The notes: generated from the letters alone by a model not told the origin. A DNA stretch of 64,000 bases from Cellulomonas humilata (GCF_030814415.1 NZ_JAUSVB010000006.1:310001-374000); one strand, 5' to 3'; positions 12,073 to 20,845 are shown, counted from the stretch's first letter. Translations and numbers: made by a program.

Positions 12073-12195
12073 AGGTGTCTCCTCCGGGGCTGGCCCGTGG
12101 CAGGGGACGGGAGGTCGGTCCGCAGTCGACCTCGTCGTCGATCCGGTGCGCCGGGCGTGCAGTTCGTCGTTGAGCTGAGTGCCGGTCGTACGTGG

Positions 12196-12207
12196 GAGAG
12201 CGCTCTA
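12196..12207. promoter_or_regulatory. LacI-type operator, distal copy (motif M3)
   Basis: GAGAGCGCTCTA, one mismatch from a perfect 12-bp palindrome. It lies in the 328-bp divergent gap (12073-12400), on the side of the secreted glycosidase. The rest of that gap shows no gene and no other repeat. Confidence 0.72.
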
Positions 12208-12366
12208 TCGTCGGATCCGAGTTCAGGACGACAACATCGTGCTCGAGGGGTGTGGATGGCGCCCTTCTGGCTCCCGGTGGGACCGTATACCCGTTTTCAC
12301 CCGCTCGTACAGTGGAGCTGGCGGGAGAAGGGTCGGTCGCGACGCCCAAACTGCCGCCAGATCCGC

Positions 12367-12378
12367 GAGAGCGCTCTC
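12367..12378. promoter_or_regulatory. LacI-type operator, proximal copy (motif M3)
   Basis: GAGAGCGCTCTC is a perfect palindrome just upstream of the LacI start. Its position suggests autorepression. The two copies are 171 bp apart, which would allow looping. Confidence 0.75.
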
Positions 12379-12387
12379 CGATCCTGG

Positions 12388-12393
12388 TAGCCT
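12388..12393 (+). promoter_or_regulatory. Probable leaderless -10 box for the LacI gene
   Basis: TAGCCT lies 7 bases before the ATG at 12401, the usual distance for an actinobacterial leaderless transcript. No Shine-Dalgarno sequence is present. Confidence 0.5.
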
Positions 12394-12400
12394 GACGCGC

Positions 12401-13537
12401 ATGGCAGACGAGCTCGGGGTGGGGAGCGCGAGCACCGCCGCGCGCGCGGCGGCGAGCGCCTCTGGGACGCTCGAGGCGACGCCGCCCAGCGGTCTGGCGG
12501 TCGGCCCCATCGCCGGTTCCGGTGCGCCCACCCTGGAGGACGTGGCCCGCGTGGCCGGCGTCTCCCGCGCCACGGTGTCGAGGGTCGTCAACGGCCAGCG
12601 CCGCGTCGCCGCCGACATCCAGGCGGTCGTCCGCGAGGCCATCGCGACCACCGGCTACGTGCCCAACCTCGCCGCGCGGTCGCTGGTCACCCGCCGCACC
12701 GGCGCCGTCATCGTGGTGGTGTCCGGCGTCGAGGAGCAGGGCTCACCCTCCACCATCGACTTCGCCGACCCGTTCTTCGGCCGTGTCGTCGGGGGCATGC
12801 TGCGAGCCCTGCGCCCGCGCGACGTCGACCCGATCCTCATGCTCGCCGAGACGGACTCCGACCGCGCCCGCGTCATCTCCTCGCTGCGGAACGGCAACGC
12901 CGACGGCGCCCTGGTCGTGTCCACCCGCGGCGACGACCCGATGCCGGGGCTGCTCGTCGAGGCGGGGCTCCCTGCCGTCGTGTTCGCGCGTCCCGGCCGA
13001 CCGATCCCGCTGAGCTTCGTCGACGTCGCCAACCGCGACGGTGCACGCCTCGCCGCCGAGCACCTGGTGGCCCGCGGGTGCCGACACGTCGCGGCGATCT
13101 CCGGTCCCCTCGACGTGCCGTCCGCGCAGGACCGGCTCTCCGGGTTCCAGGACGCGATGGCCCGCCACGGGCAGGCGTTCGTGCCGACCGTCGGCGGCAA
13201 CTTCACGTACGAGAGCGGTGTCGCCGCGATGACGTCGCTGCTCGCGGACTACGCGGACCTCGACGGGGTGTTCGCGTCCAACGACCTCATGGCGCTCGGC
13301 GCGATCGAGGCGCTGCAGGCCGCCGGCCGACGGGTGCCCGACGACGTGCGCGTCATCGGGTTCGACGACAGCTCCGTCGGCGCCCTGTCCCGTCCCGCGC
13401 TCACGTCCGTGCGGCAGCCGATCGAGGAGATGGCCGCGGAGATGGCTCGCATCCTGCTGGACACCATCGCCGACCCGGGCCGCCGCGTGACGTCGACGAT
13501 CTTCGAGCCGACGCTCCGCGTCCGCGACAGCGCCTGA
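12401..13537 (+). CDS. LacI-family transcriptional regulator of the discoidin-enzyme cluster
   Basis: 378 residues. An Ala/Gly-rich extension of about 40 residues precedes the LacI helix-turn-helix (LEDVARVAGVSRATVSRVVNG). A periplasmic-binding-protein-like sensor domain follows, with SFVDVANRDGARLAAEHL and IGFDDSSVGALSRPALTSVRQP. The ATG at 12401 fits the leaderless -10 box; longer frames to 12179 would run through the operators. It is divergent from the secreted glycosidase and flanked by two GAGAGCGCTCTC-type sites, so it probably represses that gene, and perhaps the two further secreted genes, until an inducing sugar is present. The inducer is unknown. Confidence 0.9.
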   Translation: MADELGVGSASTAARAAASASGTLEATPPSGLAVGPIAGSGAPTLEDVARVAGVSRATVSRVVNGQRRVAADIQAVVREAIATTGYVPNLAARSLVTRRTGAVIVVVSGVEEQGSPSTIDFADPFFGRVVGGMLRALRPRDVDPILMLAETDSDRARVISSLRNGNADGALVVSTRGDDPMPGLLVEAGLPAVVFARPGRPIPLSFVDVANRDGARLAAEHLVARGCRHVAAISGPLDVPSAQDRLSGFQDAMARHGQAFVPTVGGNFTYESGVAAMTSLLADYADLDGVFASNDLMALGAIEALQAAGRRVPDDVRVIGFDDSSVGALSRPALTSVRQPIEEMAAEMARILLDTIADPGRRVTSTIFEPTLRVRDSA

Positions 13538-13553
13538 CCCCGCGCTACGACCG

Positions 13554-13633
13554 CAACGTCCGAGGAAGTGGCTGCCGCAGCGCACGCTTGCTCGGGCGTC
13601 CGCCAGGCCCTGCGCAACGTCCGAGGAGGTGGC
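13554..13633. repeat. Direct repeat, degenerate family B flank
   Basis: CAACGTCCGAGGAAGTGGC (13554-13572) recurs as CAACGTCCGAGGAGGTGGC (13615-13633), 61 bp apart. This is close to the 62-65 bp spacing of the 40-bp elements that follow. The 291-bp convergent gap (13538-13828) holds only these repeats. Confidence 0.7.
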
Positions 13634-13643
13634 CCCCTCGGAC

Positions 13644-13683
13644 GTCCGCAGATTCGGTCGCCGGGACAGCCGGATGTGCGGAC
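13644..13683. repeat. 40-bp palindromic element (family B, copy 1)
   Basis: It begins GTCCGCAGATTCGG and ends CCGGATGTGCGGAC. The arms pair over 14 bp with two mismatches. Confidence 0.85.
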
Positions 13684-13705
13684 GCAAGCCCTCCGACGTG
13701 GCAAC

Positions 13706-13745
13706 GTCCGCACGTTCGATCGCTCGGACGACCGAATGTGCGGAC
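13706..13745. repeat. 40-bp palindromic element (family B, copy 2)
   Basis: It begins GTCCGCACGTTCG and ends CGAATGTGCGGAC; 12 of 13 arm positions pair. It starts 62 bp after copy 1. Confidence 0.85.
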
Positions 13746-13770
13746 GCTGCGCACCCGGACACAGCGCGAC

Positions 13771-13810
13771 GTCCGCACGTCCGAGCGGAGGGGGGCTCGG
13801 TCGTGCGGAC
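13771..13810. repeat. 40-bp palindromic element (family B, copy 3)
   Basis: It begins GTCCGCACGTCCGAG and ends CTCGGTCGTGCGGAC; 14 of 15 arm positions pair. It starts 65 bp after copy 2 and ends 18 bases before the stop codon of the converging gene. Confidence 0.85.
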
Positions 13811-13828
13811 GTCGCGGCGCAGAGGTGA

Positions 13829-15142
13829 TCAGCCGCCGATGGCAGCCTCGACCTCGAGCGTGTACTGCTTGGCTGCGTCAGCCGGGCTCAGGCGGCCGAA
13901 GAGGACCTCCTGGTTGATGCGGCGCGTGATCTCCGCGACCTGACCGGCGCCCACGGGCGGGACGACCGGGCCGTCGACGATCTCGTCCTCGAGGTCGGCG
14001 AGGAACTCGGCGGCCTGCTTGTCGGTGGGCGAGAACTTGTCCTGCACGGCGGCGCGGACGTCGGTGTTGGCCGGCAGGCCACGGTCGGAGAGCAGGATCT
14101 CGCCGGCGGCGGGGTCGTTGAGCAGGAAGTCGACCAGCAGCGCGGACTCCTCCGGGTGCTCGGACTTGGCGGAGACGGCGTAGTACATGGCCGGCTTGAA
14201 GTACATGCCGGTCCGCTCCTCCTCCGACTCACCGGGGACGCGGAGCAGCTTGAGCTCCTTGCCCGAGGCGTTGGAGATGGCGGTCAGCTGGTTGGTCCAG
14301 AACCACGACATGGCACCCGTGCCGGTGCCGACGAGGGACTGTTCCGGACCGCCGGCGTCGACCTCGACCGTCTTGGCGGCGTCGGGCTGACCGCCACCGG
14401 CCTGCAGGTCGAGCGAGTACTGCCACCAGTCGGCGAGGGTCTTGTCGTCGTACCCGAGCTTGTGGTCGGCGGTGTAGAGGGACTCGCCACGCTGACGCGC
14501 GAAGATCGAGAAGCCGGGCTCGTTGAAGCCGTAGTCCTGCGCGCCGTAGATGGTGCCGCCGGTCTTGGCGGTGATCTCGTTGGCGATGTCGACGTAGTCC
14601 TCCCACGTCCAGGTGGTGTCGTCGGGCATCTCGACGCCCGCAGCCGCGAAGGCGGCGGGGTCGGCGATGATCGTGTACGCGTTCACACCGGTGGCCACGC
14701 CGTAGAGGGCGTCGTCGATGGTGCCGGACTGCAGCACGTTCGCGTCGATCTTCGACGTGTCCAGGCCCAGCTCGTTGAGGTCCGCCAGGACGCCGCGCGA
14801 GGCGTAGTCGTTGAGGAACCGCTCCTCCTGCGTGATGACGTCGGGGGCGTCACCACCGGCGACCGAGGTGCCCAGCTTGTCGAAGTAGCTGTTCCAGTCG
14901 GTGTAGTCCGGGACCACGGTGATGTGCGGGTACTTCTCCGTGAACTTGTCCAGCACCTGCTGGGTCAGCTCGTGGCGGGTGTCGGAGCCCCACCAGGAGA
15001 AGCGGATCTCGACGGGCTCCGGCGGGCCGGACGACGTGGGCTCGGCAGCCGGCTCGTCGGTCGAGCCGGCGCAGGCGGTCAGGGCCAGGGCCGCGATGGC
15101 CAGCAGGGCTCCTGCGCGGACGGATGAACGGGGGCGGCGCAT
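13829..15142 (-). CDS. ABC transporter sugar-binding lipoprotein
   Basis: 437 residues. A lipoprotein signal ends in the lipobox ALTACAG (Cys near residue 24), then a family 1 extracellular solute-binding protein. RFSWWGSDTRHELTQQV at the mature N-terminus and the WTWEDYVDIANEI region are typical of carbohydrate binders. It is the last gene of a minus-strand importer operon (permease, permease, binding protein). AAGGAGAACC precedes the ATG at 15142. No ATPase gene accompanies it, so a shared MsmK/UgpC-type ATPase from elsewhere is likely. The ligand is unknown; control by the LacI-DUF6807 protein is inferred from the divergent layout. Confidence 0.92.
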   Translation of the reverse strand: MRRPRSSVRAGALLAIAALALTACAGSTDEPAAEPTSSGPPEPVEIRFSWWGSDTRHELTQQVLDKFTEKYPHITVVPDYTDWNSYFDKLGTSVAGGDAPDVITQEERFLNDYASRGVLADLNELGLDTSKIDANVLQSGTIDDALYGVATGVNAYTIIADPAAFAAAGVEMPDDTTWTWEDYVDIANEITAKTGGTIYGAQDYGFNEPGFSIFARQRGESLYTADHKLGYDDKTLADWWQYSLDLQAGGGQPDAAKTVEVDAGGPEQSLVGTGTGAMSWFWTNQLTAISNASGKELKLLRVPGESEEERTGMYFKPAMYYAVSAKSEHPEESALLVDFLLNDPAAGEILLSDRGLPANTDVRAAVQDKFSPTDKQAAEFLADLEDEIVDGPVVPPVGAGQVAEITRRINQEVLFGRLSPADAAKQYTLEVEAAIGG

Positions 15143-15201
15143 GGTTCTCCTTGGTTGACGAGGACGACGGTGTGCTGTCAAAGGCCGGCGGAACAGGACT
15201 G

Positions 15202-16137
15202 CTACTTGATGCCCGTCGTCGCGATCCCCTTGACCAGGTACTTCTGGCCGAACAGGAAGGCGAGGAAGACGGGGATGAGGGAGACGATCGACATCGCGAA
15301 CATCGGGCCCCACGAGCTGGCGCCTGTGGAGTCCAGGAAGGTGCGCAGAGCAACCGGAGCGGTGTACATGTCCGGTCTGACGAGGAAGATCAGCTGGCTG
15401 AAGAAGTCGTTCCACGTCCAGATGAAGGTGAAGATCGCCGTGGTGGCCAGGGCAGGCAGCGAGAGCGGGAGCATGATCCGCAGGTAGATGCGCCCGTGGC
15501 CGCAGCCGTCCAGGCGGGCTGCCTCGTCCAGCTCCCGGGGGATGCCGCGGAAGAACTGGACCATGAGGAAGATGAAGAACGCGTCCGTGGCGAGCAGCTT
15601 CGGGACGATCAGCGGCAGGAACGTGTTGATCCAGTCCAGCTTCGCGAACAGGATGTACTGCGGCACGATGATCACGTGGATCGGCAGCATGATCGACATG
15701 AGCATGACCGCGAACCACAGCTTGCGGCCGCGGAACTCCAGCCGCGCGAACGCGTACGCCGCCATCGAGCAGGCGACCAGGTTCCCCAGCAGCGACCCGA
15801 GGACGATGATCGCTGAGTTCATCAGGTAGCGGCTGAACGGGTACTGCAGCGCGTTCCAGCCCTCCGAGTAGTTGGTCCAGTCGACCTCGGTGGGGATCAG
15901 GGACACGTCCCGGAAGATCAGCTCGGTCGGCTTGAACGAGCTGACCAGCAGCCAGACCAGCGGGTAGAGCATCAGCGCGCAGAGCGCGATGAGGCCGAGG
16001 TGCTTGAGCGCGTCGCGCCTGCGGTCCGGCCACGGGGACCGGTGACGGACGGGCGGCGCCTCGTCGGCCAGCGCGGCGATGCGCTGGGCGGGCGTGGGGG
16101 CGTCGGCGGGCGTGGGGCGCACGTGGACCTCAGTCAT
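15202..16137 (-). CDS. ABC sugar transporter permease, MalG-like
   Basis: 311 residues with six predicted membrane helices after a 45-residue cytoplasmic lead. The EAA loop reads ELDEAARLDGCGHGRIYLRIMLP, the contact site for the ATPase. Its ATG (16137-16135) overlaps the end of the upstream permease by 8 bases, so the two are translationally coupled. It partners the permease at 16130-17071 and the binding protein at 13829-15142. Confidence 0.93.
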   Translation of the reverse strand: MTEVHVRPTPADAPTPAQRIAALADEAPPVRHRSPWPDRRRDALKHLGLIALCALMLYPLVWLLVSSFKPTELIFRDVSLIPTEVDWTNYSEGWNALQYPFSRYLMNSAIIVLGSLLGNLVACSMAAYAFARLEFRGRKLWFAVMLMSIMLPIHVIIVPQYILFAKLDWINTFLPLIVPKLLATDAFFIFLMVQFFRGIPRELDEAARLDGCGHGRIYLRIMLPLSLPALATTAIFTFIWTWNDFFSQLIFLVRPDMYTAPVALRTFLDSTGASSWGPMFAMSIVSLIPVFLAFLFGQKYLVKGIATTGIK

Positions 16138-17071
16138 CGTAGAAGACCCAGAACTTGGAGGCGAAGAAGTTGATCAGGGTCATCACCGCGACGATGAGCA
16201 CCAGCAGCCAGGCCATGGCGGAGGCGTACCCCATGTCGAAGGCTGTGAATCCCTTCTGGTACAGGTAGAGCGTGTAGAACATCGTCGAGTCGGCCGGGCC
16301 GCCGGTACCGCCGGAGACCACGAACGCCTGCGTGAAGCTCTGGAACGCACCGATCACCTGGAGCACCAGGTTGAAGAAGATGATCGGCGTGAGGAGCGGG
16401 AGAGTAATCGACCGGAATTTGCGCACGACGCCGGCGCCGTCGATGGCCGCAGCCTCGTAGTACATCTCCGGGATCTGCCGCAGTCCGGCCAGGAAGATGA
16501 TCATCGGAGCGCCGAACGTCCAGATGTGCAGGAGCACGAGGGTCCAGAGCGCGGTCTCCGGGTCGGACACCCAGCCCTTGCCCTGGATGCCGAACAGCGC
16601 CAGGAACTGGTTCACCAGGCCGTCGATGCCGAACACCTGACGCCACAGGATGGCGACGGCGACGGAGCCGCCGAGCAGCGAGGGCAGGTAGAGGACCGAG
16701 CGGTAGAAGGGCAGACCCTTCAGGCCGCGGTCCAGGATGAGCGCGAGCGCCAGGGCCGCGAGCAGCTGCAGCGGCACCGCCGTGAACACGTACGTGAACG
16801 TGACCCGCAGCGAGTTGAGGAGCCGGGGGTCCTCGAACAGCCGCGTGTAGTTCTCGATGCCGATCCACTCGGGGGGCTGGAGCAGGTTGTAGTCCGTGAA
16901 GGACAGGTAGCCCGATGCGATCATCGGGCCGATCGTGATGAGCCCCAGGCCCAGGAACCAGGGCGCGAGAAAGATCGCGGCGCTCTTCCCGTCGCCATTG
17001 CGCAAGCCCCGCCGCGAGGGCGCCGTCTTGGCTCCCTTGGCGGTCCTGCGCAGCTCTGTCACTACGGACAT
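16130..17071 (-). CDS. ABC sugar transporter permease, MalF-like
   Basis: 313 residues, about six membrane helices, with the EAA loop YYEAAAIDGAGVVRKFRSITLP. First gene of the importer operon. The ATG at 17071 follows GAGGTGATC; upstream in-frame codons would run through the operator region. Divergent from the LacI-DUF6807 gene, with an AACCGGTT operator 43-54 bases before the start. Confidence 0.92.
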   Translation of the reverse strand: MSVVTELRRTAKGAKTAPSRRGLRNGDGKSAAIFLAPWFLGLGLITIGPMIASGYLSFTDYNLLQPPEWIGIENYTRLFEDPRLLNSLRVTFTYVFTAVPLQLLAALALALILDRGLKGLPFYRSVLYLPSLLGGSVAVAILWRQVFGIDGLVNQFLALFGIQGKGWVSDPETALWTLVLLHIWTFGAPMIIFLAGLRQIPEMYYEAAAIDGAGVVRKFRSITLPLLTPIIFFNLVLQVIGAFQSFTQAFVVSGGTGGPADSTMFYTLYLYQKGFTAFDMGYASAMAWLLVLIVAVMTLINFFASKFWVFYDD

Positions 17072-17113
17072 GTCGTCGATCACCTCACTGTGTTCGCGAT
17101 AAGGCACCGATGA

Positions 17114-17125
17114 GAAACCGGTTCC
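17114..17125. promoter_or_regulatory. LacI-type operator, importer side (motif M4)
   Basis: GAAACCGGTTCC, core AACCGGTT. Its centre is 46 bp from the second copy at 17159-17173. Confidence 0.72.
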
Positions 17126-17156
17126 TCGGTCGGTACCGTAGCACCCGTGGAACGGG

Positions 17157-17185
17157 TTGGGAACCGGTTTCCCGTGGTGTATGTT
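17157..17185 (+). promoter_or_regulatory. Promoter of the LacI-DUF6807 gene with an operator in its spacer
   Basis: TTGGGA (17157-17162), a 17-base spacer and TATGTT (17180-17185). The second M4 operator, GGGAACCGGTTTCCC (17159-17173), occupies the -35 and spacer, so bound repressor would block RNA polymerase. Confidence 0.65.
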
Positions 17186-17239
17186 CGGCGCGGAGCCGCC
17201 CTCACATTGGTGGCTCACAGGTGACCGCGGGAGGCTGCA

Positions 17240-19192
17240 GTGACGCAGAACGGGTGGACGCGCAGCGCGTCGACCATCGCCGAGGTCGCGCACGCCGCGG
17301 GCGTGTCCCGGGCGACCGTGTCACGGGTCATGAACGGCCGGTCCACGGTCGACCCCGAGCTGGCCGCGCGGGTCCGGGAGGTGGCCGAGCAGCTCCACTA
17401 CCGGCCGAGCAACACCGCGCGCAGCCTGTCTCTCGGGCGGACCAACACGGTCGCCGTGGTGGTCCCCGACCTGGCCAACCCGATGTTCCAGCAGGTGCTC
17501 CGCGGCGTCGCCTCGGCTGCGGCCGAGGAGGGCTACCGGGTGCTCGTCGCGGACACCGCCGAGCACGCGGCCGACGAGGAGCGCATCGCCCTCGACGCCC
17601 GGCTGCGCTGCGACGCGCTCGTCCTGGTCTCTCCGCGCATGCCCGAGCAGACGCTGCGCGCGCTGCTCCCCGAGATCCGTCCGGTGGTCGTCGTCAACCG
17701 CGCCGCCGACGGGTCCACGCCCACGCTGGCCATCGACTATGCCGCCGGCATCGACCAGATCGTCGAGCACCTCACCGGCCTGGGCCACCGGCACCTGCTG
17801 TACCTGGCCGGTCCCACGGACAGCGCGTCGCACGGTGCACGGCTGGACGCCCTGCGGGTCGCGGCGGCCAGGCGCGAGGACGTGCGGCTGAGTGAGCGGC
17901 CCGCGGGGTCGTCCGTCGAGTCCGGGTACGCCGCCGCGCAGGACGTGCTGGCGTCGCGCGCCACCGCCGTCGTCGCCTACAACGACCTCGTCGCCTTCGG
18001 GCTGCTCGCGCGCCTCAACGAGCTCGGCGTGGCCGTGCCCGGGGACGTGTCCATCACGGGTTTCGACGACATCGAGCTGGCCCGGTTCGCGACGCCCTCG
18101 CTGACCACCGCGACGGTCCCGCAGGCCGAGCTCGGCCGGCAGGCCTGGGCGCACCTGCGCTCGCTCGTCGGCGGCGAGACGCTCGACCCGACACCGCCGC
18201 TGATCGAGCCCGTCCTCGCCGTGCGGGCGAGCACCGGACCGGTGCCCCCGGCCGCGCGGCTGGGCCGCCGGACCGCGACGGACCCGGTGGGACCGCACGT
18301 GCCCGAGCTCACCGCGGCCGGCTGGGCCGCCGACCTGGGCTCCTTCCTGCTGCGCGGCACCGCCCGGAACTCGTCGACCGTGCCGCTCGCCCGCTACGTC
18401 TCCGGCGAGCGCGTGCCCAGCGTCCACGCACCGCGCCCCTACCTGCACCCGGTGCACTCCGCGGCCGGCACGGCATTGACCGAGACCAGCCCGGTCGACC
18501 ACCGCCACCACTACGGCGTCTCCATGGCGGTGCCCGTGGTCAACGGCACCAACTACTGGGGCGGTCGCACCTTCCTGCGCGACGAGGGCCCCACCCTGCT
18601 GCCCAACCACGGTCGCCAGGTCAGTGCCGGCACGCGTGTGGACGACGACGGCGCGACGCTCGTCGACGAGATCGAGTGGCGCGACGAGCGCGACCGGCCC
18701 CTGCTCGCCGAGGACCGCCGCCTGTCTGCGGAGCCGCTGGCGGACGGTCGCGGGTACGTGCTGCGCTGGTCCAGCGTGCTGCTTGCCGCGCACGGTCCGC
18801 TGCGCATCGAGAGCCCCGGCACCAACGGCCGGCCGAGCGCCGGCTACGGCGGCATCTTCTGGCGGCTCCCGTCGGCGGACGTCACCACCGTGCTCGGGGA
18901 CGGGCTCGTCGGCGAGGAGGCCGTGCACGGCAGCCTCTCGCCATGGCTCGCCTTCGTGCAGCGCCGCGAGGGGGCGACGACGACGGTCCTGCTCGTCCAG
19001 CACCCCGCGCACCTGCGCCCGTGGTTCGCCCGCGTGGCCGAGTACGTCGGTGCCGGTCCCGCGCTCGCGTGGGACCAGGTGGTCGACGTGGCCGAGGGCG
19101 ACCACCTCGACGTCGGGCTGGCCGCGGTCGTGGTGGACCGGGCACTCGGCGCGGACGAGGCGGGACGGCTCGCCGCGCAGGCCTGGGGATGA
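17240..19192 (+). CDS. LacI-family regulator fused to a DUF6807 (PmoA-like) domain
   Basis: 650 residues, nearly twice the usual LacI length. Residues 1-60 hold the LacI helix-turn-helix (IAEVAHAAGVSRATVSRVMNG) and about 62-335 the sugar-sensing domain. From about residue 355 it continues in the same frame into a DUF6807 domain. RPYLHPV (near 399), DHRHHYG, NYWGG and AGYGGIFWR match the separate DUF6807 protein encoded at 37548-38465. GTG start with GGGAGG upstream; no stop or frameshift separates the parts. The stop overlaps the next gene as ATGA. Divergent from an ABC importer. The fused domain may be an enzyme or a ligand sensor; its activity is not established. Confidence 0.9.
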   Translation: MTQNGWTRSASTIAEVAHAAGVSRATVSRVMNGRSTVDPELAARVREVAEQLHYRPSNTARSLSLGRTNTVAVVVPDLANPMFQQVLRGVASAAAEEGYRVLVADTAEHAADEERIALDARLRCDALVLVSPRMPEQTLRALLPEIRPVVVVNRAADGSTPTLAIDYAAGIDQIVEHLTGLGHRHLLYLAGPTDSASHGARLDALRVAAARREDVRLSERPAGSSVESGYAAAQDVLASRATAVVAYNDLVAFGLLARLNELGVAVPGDVSITGFDDIELARFATPSLTTATVPQAELGRQAWAHLRSLVGGETLDPTPPLIEPVLAVRASTGPVPPAARLGRRTATDPVGPHVPELTAAGWAADLGSFLLRGTARNSSTVPLARYVSGERVPSVHAPRPYLHPVHSAAGTALTETSPVDHRHHYGVSMAVPVVNGTNYWGGRTFLRDEGPTLLPNHGRQVSAGTRVDDDGATLVDEIEWRDERDRPLLAEDRRLSAEPLADGRGYVLRWSSVLLAAHGPLRIESPGTNGRPSAGYGGIFWRLPSADVTTVLGDGLVGEEAVHGSLSPWLAFVQRREGATTTVLLVQHPAHLRPWFARVAEYVGAGPALAWDQVVDVAEGDHLDVGLAAVVVDRALGADEAGRLAAQAWG

Positions 19193-20346
19193 CCGTGCGC
19201 ACGGTGAGCGACGCGCGGCAGCCCACGGCGATCGCGCTGCCGACCGTCGCCGTCGTAGGCATCCACGGTCACGGCGCCTCGCACGTCCGCAAGGTCGAGG
19301 ACCTGCAGGAACGCGGCCTCGCGACGCTCACGGCTCTGGTGGACCCGCGTCCGCTGGACGGCGACGTCCCGTGGTTCCCGGACCTCGACACCCTCCTCGC
19401 GGAGGCCCGGCCGGACGTCGTCGTCATCGCGACCCCGATCCACACGCACCTCGCGCTCGCCTCCGCTGCGCTCCGGGCCGGCTGCGACGTGCTGCTGGAG
19501 AAGCCGACCACCGCGTCGCTGGCCGAGCACGCCGAGCTGCTGGCCGTGGTCGAGCAGACCGGGCGGCTGTGCCAGGTCGGGTTCCAGACGTTCGGCTCCG
19601 GTGCGGTCGACGAGGTCGCGCGGATCGTCGCCACCGGTGAGCTGGGGGAGATCACCGGGGTCGGCGCCGTCGGCACCTGGGTGCGGACCGCGGCCTACTA
19701 CGAGCGCGCGCGGTGGGCCGGCCGGCGCACCCTCGACGGGGTCGAGGTGGTCGACGGGGTCGTCACCAACCCGCTCGCGCACGCGATCGCCACGGCGCTG
19801 CTGCTGGCGGGTGCTCGCACCGCGGAGGACGTCACCGACGTGCGGCTCGACCTGCACCGGGCGCACCCGATCGAGGCGGACGACACGTCGGCCGTGGTCG
19901 TCGAGACCCGGGCGGGGATCCGCGTCGCCGCGGGCCTGACCCTCTGTGCGCCGGACCGGTCGCCGGCGCGCGTGACCGTCCGCGGGACCCTGGGCACCGC
20001 GACGCTGCTCTACGAGACCGACGATCTCGAGGTGTCGTCGCCGCGCGGCACGCGCCGGATCCGGTGCGGCCGCGTGGACCTGCTGACCCAGCTGCTCACC
20101 GCACGCGCCCACCCGCCCGTGACCCTGCGGTGCTCGGTCGCGGACACCGGGGCGTTCCTGCGCGTGCTCGAGGCCGTGCGCACCGGGCCGGACCCGACGC
20201 CCGTGCCGGACGCGCTCGTGGAGTGGGTCGACGAGGGCGGCGCCCGGCACCCCGTGATCGCCGACGTCGAGGCGTGGTGCGCGCGCGTCGCCGACGAGGG
20301 TGCGACGTTCACCGAGCTCGGTGCCCCGTTCGCGGTCGCCCGGTGA
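19189..20346 (+). CDS. Gfo/Idh/MocA-family oxidoreductase
   Basis: 385 residues. Rossmann N-terminus (VAVVGIHGHGASHVRKVEDL) and the family signature EKPTTASL (about residue 104), where the Lys is the usual catalytic residue; the nucleotide-binding loop is less canonical than in neighbours. Start ATG overlaps the LacI-DUF6807 stop by 4 bases (ATGA), so the two are made together. The family oxidises sugars or sugar derivatives with NAD(P). The tight pairing with DUF6807 occurs again at 36106-38465. The substrate is not recognisable. Confidence 0.9.
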   Translation: MTVRTVSDARQPTAIALPTVAVVGIHGHGASHVRKVEDLQERGLATLTALVDPRPLDGDVPWFPDLDTLLAEARPDVVVIATPIHTHLALASAALRAGCDVLLEKPTTASLAEHAELLAVVEQTGRLCQVGFQTFGSGAVDEVARIVATGELGEITGVGAVGTWVRTAAYYERARWAGRRTLDGVEVVDGVVTNPLAHAIATALLLAGARTAEDVTDVRLDLHRAHPIEADDTSAVVVETRAGIRVAAGLTLCAPDRSPARVTVRGTLGTATLLYETDDLEVSSPRGTRRIRCGRVDLLTQLLTARAHPPVTLRCSVADTGAFLRVLEAVRTGPDPTPVPDALVEWVDEGGARHPVIADVEAWCARVADEGATFTELGAPFAVAR

Positions 20347-20354
20347 CGGCGGTC

Positions 20355-20360
20355 TAGGCT
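20355..20360 (+). promoter_or_regulatory. Probable leaderless -10 box for the GNAT gene
   Basis: TAGGCT lies 8 bases before the GTG start at 20369, in a 22-base gap with no Shine-Dalgarno sequence. Confidence 0.5.
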
Positions 20361-20368
20361 CGTCCGTC

Positions 20369-20845
20369 GTGATCCTGCGTGACTACGGCGAGGCCGACGG
20401 CCCCGCGACGCTCGACGTCTTCCGGCGTGCGGTCCGGGTGACCGCCGCCCGCGACTACTCGCCGGAGCAGGTCGCCGCCTGGGCCAGCGACGAGATCGAT
20501 CCCGCCGGGTGGGATGCCCGGCGCCGGGCGTCACGCACCCGGGTCGCGGAGGTCGACGGCCGCGTGGTCGGGTTCACGGACGTCGACGAGCGGGGCTACG
20601 TCGACATGCTCTTCGTCGATCCCGCGTTCGGCCGGCGCGGGGTGGCGACGGCGCTGCTGGGATGGGCGGTGACCACCGCGCAGGAGCTCGGGGCCGTCGA
20701 GCTGAGCACCCACGCGAGCCTGACCGCGCGGCCGTTCTTCGAGGCGCACGGGTTCGCGGTCGTGGTCGAGCAGCACCCCGTGCTGCGCGGGGTCGCGCTC
20801 ACGAACTTCGTGATGCGCCGCGACCTGGGCCCCGCGGGCGGCTGA
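20369..20845 (+). CDS. GNAT-family N-acetyltransferase
   Basis: 158 residues. GNAT core with VDMLFVDPAFGRRGVATALL, where the RRGVA part of motif A binds acetyl-CoA, and a C-terminal FFEAHGFAVV strand. GTG at 20369 is chosen because it fits the leaderless -10 box; earlier in-frame codons overlap the oxidoreductase. Resembles YafP/ElaA-type small-molecule acetyltransferases. The acceptor is unknown, and there is no clear link to the sugar genes. Confidence 0.85.
   Translation: MILRDYGEADGPATLDVFRRAVRVTAARDYSPEQVAAWASDEIDPAGWDARRRASRTRVAEVDGRVVGFTDVDERGYVDMLFVDPAFGRRGVATALLGWAVTTAQELGAVELSTHASLTARPFFEAHGFAVVVEQHPVLRGVALTNFVMRRDLGPAGG

Noticed and set aside
13644..13810. Possible CRISPR array
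   Set aside because: The repeated units vary inside, only two or three occur per site, spacers are 22-25 bp, and no cas gene is present.
15143..16033. An N-terminal extension of the binding protein at 13829-15142
   Set aside because: The lipoprotein signal begins exactly at the ATG at 15142 with AAGGAGAACC upstream; the extension is antisense-type noise over the permease gene.
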